Assembly (NCBI GenBank): GCA_934845495.1
Contig: CAKWRB010000040.1
Span: 1-9,689, forward strand
Reading direction: 5' to 3'
DNA length: 9,689 nucleotides
DNA from: an uncultured bacterium
GTDB taxonomy: Bacteria; Bacillota; Clostridia; Oscillospirales; Ruminococcaceae
The translations under genes and the position numbers were made by a program. Positions within the stretch are counted from its first letter, which is position 1; each line of letters opens with the position of its first letter. This document shows, in pieces, positions 5,761 to 9,689 of the stretch. The notes below the pieces were generated by a model. The model saw only the letters and a list, made by a program, of their open reading frames with translations. It was not told the origin of the DNA and ran no database searches.

Positions 5761-6666
5761 ATGCATATGGAGAAGATTTTATTGCTGACCGATTCCGCCA
5801 GCGATCTCACCCCGGAGGACGAAGCACGCACCGGGGTCCGGGTCCTCAATATCCCTGTTGGCGTCGAGGGAAAGAAATACACCGACCGGGTGGATCTCAC
5901 CCCCGATGATATGTACAAGATCCTCAACACCTGCAAGGAGCTGCCCACCACCGCCCACCTGAATATGGTGGACTTTGTGGAAGAGTACCAGAAGGCTGCC
6001 GAAGAGGGATACACCGACATTATCTATATGGGACTCAACTCCCATGGTTCCGCCACCTATCAGTCGGCGGTGATGGGCAAGAAGCTGTTCTACGAGCATC
6101 TGCCCCAGTATGCCGGAACAGTGCGGATCCACCTCATCGATTCGCTGAGCTATTCCTATGGCTATGGCTATCCGCTGGTGCTGGCAGCAGCCCGGCGGGA
6201 TCAGGGTGCCACCGCCGATGAGCTGGTGGAGTTTATCCAGGACTTCCTGCGCCACCGGGAGCTCTACTTTGCCATGTACACCCTGCAGTTTGCCAAGCGG
6301 TCGGGGCGCATCAGTGCCGCCGCCAGCTTTGTAGGGGAGATGCTCGGCCTCAAGCCGGTGATGACCTTTGAGGGCGGCGACAACATCACCGCTGCCAAGG
6401 TCCGGGGCGAAAAGAATGTGGTGCCCCGTCTGTTTGAATACTACAAGGAAAACTACGACCCCGCCTGCCCGAACTATGTGCTGCTGGAGGGGGAGGACCC
6501 CCAGCCTGCCAAGGAGCTGCAGGCTCTGATCGAGGGCTTCAACGGCCAGAAGCCGGATCTCTGCGGCAAGATGGGCGTTTGCGTGGCCATCAATGCCGGC
6601 CCCCGCATCGTGGGCATCTCCTTCCGGGGCAAGAACGACACCCACACGGTGAACGAGGTGCAGTAA
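5761..6666 (+). CDS. DegV family fatty-acid-binding protein (FakB-like)
   Basis: DegV proteins bind a fatty acid in a deep cleft; the FakB members present it to the kinase FakA for phosphorylation and use in phospholipid synthesis. The 301-residue product has the family length and layout: TDSASDL (10-16), PTTAHLN (62-68), GLNSHGSATYQSA (91-103), the hinge-like RSGRIS (180-185), LGLKPV (195-200) and NAGPRIVGISF (278-288). Two ligand-site segments differ from the common forms PTTSQPS and SSGLSGTYQSA, so the bound lipid may differ. ATG 5761 is chosen over the longer frame because AAAGGA lies six bases before it and the DegV fold begins here; an ATG two codons later is spaced less well. No fakA is near. 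Probably co-transcribed with trmL; a terminator follows. Confidence 0.9.
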   Translation: MHMEKILLLTDSASDLTPEDEARTGVRVLNIPVGVEGKKYTDRVDLTPDDMYKILNTCKELPTTAHLNMVDFVEEYQKAAEEGYTDIIYMGLNSHGSATYQSAVMGKKLFYEHLPQYAGTVRIHLIDSLSYSYGYGYPLVLAAARRDQGATADELVEFIQDFLRHRELYFAMYTLQFAKRSGRISAAASFVGEMLGLKPVMTFEGGDNITAAKVRGEKNVVPRLFEYYKENYDPACPNYVLLEGEDPQPAKELQALIEGFNGQKPDLCGKMGVCVAINAGPRIVGISFRGKNDTHTVNEVQ

Positions 6667-6731
6667 GCGCCTTTGCCGGGGGAAAGCCCTGGGGCAGCTC
6701 CGCCCCGAAAAGAAAAAATCGAGAAGAACGG

Positions 6732-6765
6732 AAGAGCCGGGCCCGCCAGGGACACCGGCTTTTTT
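6732..6765 (+). terminator. Terminator after degV
   Basis: AAGAGCCGG (6732-6740) pairs with CCGGCTTTT (6755-6763), with one G-U pair and a 14-base loop, and runs into TTTTTT (6760-6765). The rest of the 166-base gap between degV and the next gene shows only that gene's ribosome site. Confidence 0.7.
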
Positions 6766-6832
6766 GCCACCCGGATCCCCGGGATCCTTTTTAGAGAAAC
6801 TGTCAGCGAAAAGACAGGCAGAGGAGGTAGTC

Positions 6833-7450
6833 ATGCAGAAAAAGACATCCGGGATATCCCCTTTCCTTTTGGTTCTGATGCAGATCGGACTGATCCTGAC
6901 GCTGCTGGTCTGGTGGGGTTTGCTTGGAAAGTTCCTGCTGCCGGCCGTGATACAGGGGCAGGCGGACTGGGGAAAGGCGGCGCTTCTGGCGGTGGGACTG
7001 GTGATCCTGCTGCCGGTCGGGCGGTGGCTGCTGGAGGAGACGCTCCGGGAGGTTCAGCGCAGCGTTGCCCCACAGGCTCGCCAGATCGAGATCACCCGGT
7101 GGGGGCTGGTTGTGGTGTTTGCCATGACAGCCGGCTGGATCATGCAGGTGGTCGACAGCGTCGGGCCGGTGGAGCTGGAATCGCCCCCGGCTGGGGTGCG
7201 GCTGCGGTTTCTGCTGGCGGCGGGCCTGCCGCTGGTGCTGATCTGGGCGGCGGCCATTGCGGTGGGCTGGCGCTGGGGCGAACGGCTACGGGCGCTGGAG
7301 GAAACCGCCGATGAAGCCGGGCAGCGCAGCTTGGTCGACCGGTGTATGCGGTCTGCCTTTGCCGGGGTGGGGAAGTACGCCCTGCTGACGGTGGCCTGGC
7401 TGCTCTTCTTTGCGGTGGCCTGGTGGGTGCGCACCCGGTTCTTCCGGTGA
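6833..7450 (+). CDS. Hypothetical five-span membrane protein
   Basis: I do not recognise the family. The 205-residue product is strongly hydrophobic, with likely membrane spans at about 11-31, 47-63, 90-107, 124-146 and 181-199. Loops between spans 2 and 3 (residues 66-88) and 4 and 5 (147-180) are charged and predicted to lie on one side; the loop 108-123 (DSVGPVELESPPAG) and the short one at 38-46 lie on the other. There are no catalytic motifs, no metal-binding clusters and no resemblance to a known transporter signature. GAGGAGGT at 6821-6828 fixes the start; in-frame starts further upstream would add a polar leader overlapping the preceding terminator. The gene sits alone between two terminators, so it is probably transcribed on its own, although no clear promoter is visible in front of it. 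Confidence 0.75.
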   Translation: MQKKTSGISPFLLVLMQIGLILTLLVWWGLLGKFLLPAVIQGQADWGKAALLAVGLVILLPVGRWLLEETLREVQRSVAPQARQIEITRWGLVVVFAMTAGWIMQVVDSVGPVELESPPAGVRLRFLLAAGLPLVLIWAAAIAVGWRWGERLRALEETADEAGQRSLVDRCMRSAFAGVGKYALLTVAWLLFFAVAWWVRTRFFR

Positions 7451-7466
7451 GAGCGAAACACAAAAC

Positions 7467-7501
7467 AAAAAAGCCGAGGGCTTTCTGCCTTCGGCTTTTT
7501 T
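7467..7501. terminator. Bidirectional terminator between convergent genes
   Basis: AAAAAAGCCGAGGG (7467-7480) pairs with CCTTCGGCTTTTTT (7488-7501), with one G-U pair and a 7-base loop. It serves the membrane-protein gene on the plus strand and the PHP-domain operon on the minus strand. Confidence 0.88.
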
Positions 7502-7509
7502 GATGCGGT

Positions 7510-8238
7510 TCAGAGGGGCTGCTTGCCCAGGGAGGCCAGCACCAGGCGGCTGAGTGAATCGTCCCCCGGTTCAAAGGGGTGCTCCGCCTCGGCAATGTCC
7601 CAGAGGTAGTGGGCATCGGAGGAGACCACCGTGCGCCGGTTCTGCCGGGCAGTCTCCACAGCAGGCAAAAGCCCAATCTCATAGCGGGGGGAGACCTCCA
7701 CGGCATCGAACAGGTCTTCGCATTCAGGGGGGATCGCCCCCAGAATGGCCAGGATGCTGTTGGCGGCTTTGTCGATGTGTGCCGGATAGCAGACACCACC
7801 GTATTCCCGCACCAGGGCCGGGGCCTGGGTGAGGGGGATCGTGGTGGCGTTGAGCAGCAGGGGTTCCACCTCGCCCACCGGACGGTCCAGCTCATCCAGG
7901 CAGAGCTGGTGGCCGTAGATGCGTGGGTTGTTCTTCACTGGCGGCAGAGCCTTTTCCACCTGCCGGGAAAAGGCTTCGGCCGTATCACAGTCGGGAAAAA
8001 GGCAGACCAGGTGGATATCCTCGGCGGTGGAAAGCTCCATACCAGGGAGAAAGCCCAGGCCGGCCTGTCGGGCTGCCAGGGCGGTGGCGCGGCAGTTCCG
8101 GGCAGTGTTGTGGTCGGTGAGGGCGATGCAGCTCAGCCCCTTGAGTTTAGCCATGTTGACGATGTTGTTGGGGGTCATATCCTCGTCGCCGCAAGGGGAG
8201 AGGCAGGAGTGCAGATGCAGGTCGCAGTAGAGCTTCAT
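7510..8238 (-). CDS. PHP-domain metal-dependent phosphoesterase
   Basis: A 242-residue stand-alone PHP protein, a metal-dependent phosphoesterase fold also used by histidinol phosphatase, bacterial DNA polymerase III and TrpH/RNase AM-type nucleases. The metal-binding pattern is present: DLHLHS (6-11), TDHN (41-44), GMEL with Glu68, His76, His154 in YPAHIDKA and SSDAH (206-210). The substrate cannot be told from sequence; a small phosphate ester or an RNA/nucleotide 5' end are both possible. The ATG overlaps the stop of the preceding DRTGG gene by four bases (ATGA), so translation is probably coupled. In many Clostridia PHP and DRTGG genes lie beside [FeFe]-hydrogenase subunit genes, as here, which suggests a shared role in hydrogenase or redox control. 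It is the last gene of the operon. Confidence 0.9.
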   Translation of the reverse strand: MKLYCDLHLHSCLSPCGDEDMTPNNIVNMAKLKGLSCIALTDHNTARNCRATALAARQAGLGFLPGMELSTAEDIHLVCLFPDCDTAEAFSRQVEKALPPVKNNPRIYGHQLCLDELDRPVGEVEPLLLNATTIPLTQAPALVREYGGVCYPAHIDKAANSILAILGAIPPECEDLFDAVEVSPRYEIGLLPAVETARQNRRTVVSSDAHYLWDIAEAEHPFEPGDDSLSRLVLASLGKQPL

Positions 8239-8561
8239 AGCAGGGCATCCATCCTTTTTGCGGTTTCAAAGATCGGGTCGGCAGAGCGGTACACCGCCAC
8301 CCCTTCATCGGCGGCTTTCCGGATGCAGGCCTCCGGCATGGAGGCGCCCTCTGCCAGGACGATGCAGGCGGCATCGGCCAGGGTGGCAACAGCCACCGTG
8401 TTCATATTTCCCATCACGGTGACCCAGGCGCAGTCGGCTGGGGCCCGGGCCATAGCCAGACTGAGCAGGTCGCAGCAGTAAATGCGCCGGATTTCCCGGT
8501 CGCTGTCCGGTCCGCCCAGACGGGTCATTCCGGGGAGCTGGTCCAGTTGTGAAACAGTCAT
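8235..8561 (-). CDS. DRTGG-domain protein
   Basis: A 108-residue protein that consists of little more than one DRTGG domain, a small alpha/beta module of unknown function also found in some phosphotransacetylases and CBS-domain proteins. The recognisable core is CCDLLSLAMARAP (29-41), AWVTVMGNMNTVAVATLADA (45-64), CIVLAEG (66-72) and the closing segment DEGVAVYRSADPIFETAKRM (85-104). The eponymous DRTGG string itself is not preserved, which is common in short stand-alone members. It starts 23 bases after the hydrogenase-like gene, with AAGAAGGTG as ribosome site, and its stop overlaps the PHP start. No enzymatic role is claimed; a ligand-binding or regulatory partner of the neighbouring iron-sulfur protein is an inference from position. 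Confidence 0.85.
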   Translation of the reverse strand: MTVSQLDQLPGMTRLGGPDSDREIRRIYCCDLLSLAMARAPADCAWVTVMGNMNTVAVATLADAACIVLAEGASMPEACIRKAADEGVAVYRSADPIFETAKRMDALL

Positions 8562-8584
8562 GTTGGTTGCACCTTCTTTTTGGT

Positions 8585-9689
8585 TCAGGACTTGGCGGCA
8601 TGGCGCTCGCGCTGGATGTAAATGCAGTCCTCCACCGATGCCCGCCCCTGGGCGATGTCGGTGGCAAGGGCCCGGCAGGAGGGGGCCCCGCAGGCGCCGC
8701 AGTCCATGCCGTAGAGCTGCTGTTCGATTTCGTCCACCTGGGCCAGCAGTTCCATGGCGGTGCCGAAATCCTCGGCCAGGCTCAGCACTTCACAGAACTT
8801 GATGGGGTGGTCAAAGAGCATCCGCTTCTCGTCCAGCGGTTCAGGCGGCTGGGCAGAAGGAGACAGGTTCGACTGGATCTTTTTAAGCCGGGTCCGCGCC
8901 AGGAAGGGATTTTCCACCGTGAGGATCCCACCCACGCAGCCACCCGAACAGGCGCTGAGTTCCACAAAGTCCACACCGGTAATCTTTTCGTCCTCCAGGT
9001 TCTCCAGCACCCGGATGATGTTTTCGATGCCATCCGCTGCCAGCACTGAAACCCCGGCAAGCCCAGCGGATTCCCCGCCGGAAAGCCCCCAGCCCACCCC
9101 CAGGCTGCTGCTGAGCGGCCCGGCTTCGGGCAGGTCCTCTCGTTTCATGGCAGACAGCAGTGCCGGATAGATGTCCTTGATGGACACCACGATGTCCACC
9201 TCGCTTTTATCAAAGCCCAGCGGGTCCCGGCTGGCAGTGGATTTGGCCGGACAGGGGGAGAGGAACACCGTTCCCACCTCTTCGGGGCGGCAGCCTGTTT
9301 TCCGGCAGAAATCCCGCTTGGCAAACCGTGCAGCCACCTCCACCGGGGGCAGGATGGGCAGGATGTTCCCAGTGAGGTTCGGGAACCGGGTGCGAATCAG
9401 CCGCACCACCACCGGGCAGGCACAGCTGATCACCGGCAGGGGAAGCTTTTGTTCGTCCAGGTACTGCTGGGTCAGGCGGGTCACCGCTTCGGCGCCCCGC
9501 GCCACCTCGTAGACGGCATCGAATCCCAGGCCGTACAGCCCCCGGATCACCGGGGCAGAATCGCTAAGGTGGGCAAACTGCCCGTAGAGCGCCGGCGCCG
9601 GAAGTGCAATGGTATACCGGAACCGCTTGGCATCAGCCAAATGGTCCACCACAGCGGATTTGGCATGGTGCGGACAGATGTAGATGCAC
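8585..9689 (-). CDS. [FeFe]-hydrogenase-like iron-sulfur protein, probably sensory/regulatory (5' end outside window)
   Basis: The visible 367 residues begin inside a ferredoxin-like 4Fe-4S motif (CIYICPHHAKS at the edge), continue as a hydrogenase large-subunit H domain, and end in a second Fe-S module, CGACGAPSC followed by EDCIY (positions about 8615-8700; Cys-x2-Cys-x4-Cys-x16-Cys). All four cysteines expected to hold the H-cluster are present: Cys of SCACP (9416-9418), Cys of SPCPAK (9251-9253), and both of SACSGGC (8948-8950, 8936-8938). The proton-relay cysteine before the first ligand is Ala, the Met of the second motif is Ser, and the usual GGGQP after the third is GGILTVENP. These changes match hydrogenase-like proteins thought to sense H2 or redox state (HsfB/HydS type) rather than catalytic HydA. 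No PAS domain is visible. A GTG at 9652 is not the real start. Confidence 0.88.
   Translation of the reverse strand, partial: CIYICPHHAKSAVVDHLADAKRFRYTIALPAPALYGQFAHLSDSAPVIRGLYGLGFDAVYEVARGAEAVTRLTQQYLDEQKLPLPVISCACPVVVRLIRTRFPNLTGNILPILPPVEVAARFAKRDFCRKTGCRPEEVGTVFLSPCPAKSTASRDPLGFDKSEVDIVVSIKDIYPALLSAMKREDLPEAGPLSSSLGVGWGLSGGESAGLAGVSVLAADGIENIIRVLENLEDEKITGVDFVELSACSGGCVGGILTVENPFLARTRLKKIQSNLSPSAQPPEPLDEKRMLFDHPIKFCEVLSLAEDFGTAMELLAQVDEIEQQLYGMDCGACGAPSCRALATDIAQGRASVEDCIYIQRERHAAKS

Noticed and set aside
6773..6787. GGATCC-CCG-GGATCC looks like a cloning-vector polylinker
   Set aside because: It is too short, no other vector sites or vector genes are present, and it lies naturally between a terminator and a ribosome site in GC-rich DNA.
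5779..6834. 351-codon minus-strand frame opposite degV
   Set aside because: It is a complement of the degV coding frame, without a family match or ribosome site.
7579..8481. 300-codon plus-strand frame opposite the PHP and DRTGG genes
   Set aside because: It is antisense to two genes with clear motifs and a translational overlap; no domain is recognisable.
1..9689. CRISPR arrays, tRNA/rRNA genes, insertion sequences, integrases or phage genes
   Set aside because: No regularly spaced repeats, no tRNA-like cloverleaf ends and no transposase or integrase motifs were seen on either strand.

Overview
The window is 9.7 kb of GC-rich, densely coded Firmicutes-type chromosome. Likely source: a gut Oscillospiraceae/Ruminococcaceae bacterium of the Faecalibacterium–Subdoligranulum–Gemmiger kind. 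The evidence is a T-box leader on serS, strong purine-rich Shine-Dalgarno sites, sigma-A promoters of low-GC-Gram-positive type, a DegV protein, and a hydrogenase-like/DRTGG/PHP cluster typical of Clostridia. The lineage is inferred; no rRNA or tRNA gene is present.

Left part (1-3182, + strand): a multi-pass UPF0104/flippase-like membrane protein ends in a strong terminator. Next comes a 600-base non-coding stretch. Its first half holds consecutive inverted repeats rich in DnaA-box-like motifs. Its second half holds the promoter and serine T-box riboswitch of serS (seryl-tRNA synthetase). The serS frame is complete from a well-placed ATG to the end, but codon 25 is TAA where family members usually carry Glu. 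This is either a sequence error, a nonsense mutation in a normally essential gene, or re-initiation at a nearby TTG.

Middle part (3200-5228): on the minus strand lie a secreted protein of unknown function, a 37-residue single-span membrane protein with its own near-consensus promoter, and a MacB/LolD-type ABC ATPase with no permease beside it. A 230-base AT-rich divergent promoter region follows.

Right of it (5229-7501, + strand): trmL (tRNA wobble 2'-O-methyltransferase) and a degV-family fatty-acid-binding protein, probably co-transcribed, then a terminator, then an unrecognised five-span membrane protein and a bidirectional terminator.

Right end (7510-9689, minus strand): three genes of one operon, in transcription order an [FeFe]-hydrogenase-like iron-sulfur protein (cut by the window edge), a small DRTGG-domain protein and a PHP-domain phosphoesterase; the last two overlap by ATGA. 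The hydrogenase-like protein keeps the four H-cluster cysteines but has alanine at the proton-relay cysteine position, pointing to a sensory or regulatory role rather than bulk hydrogen turnover.
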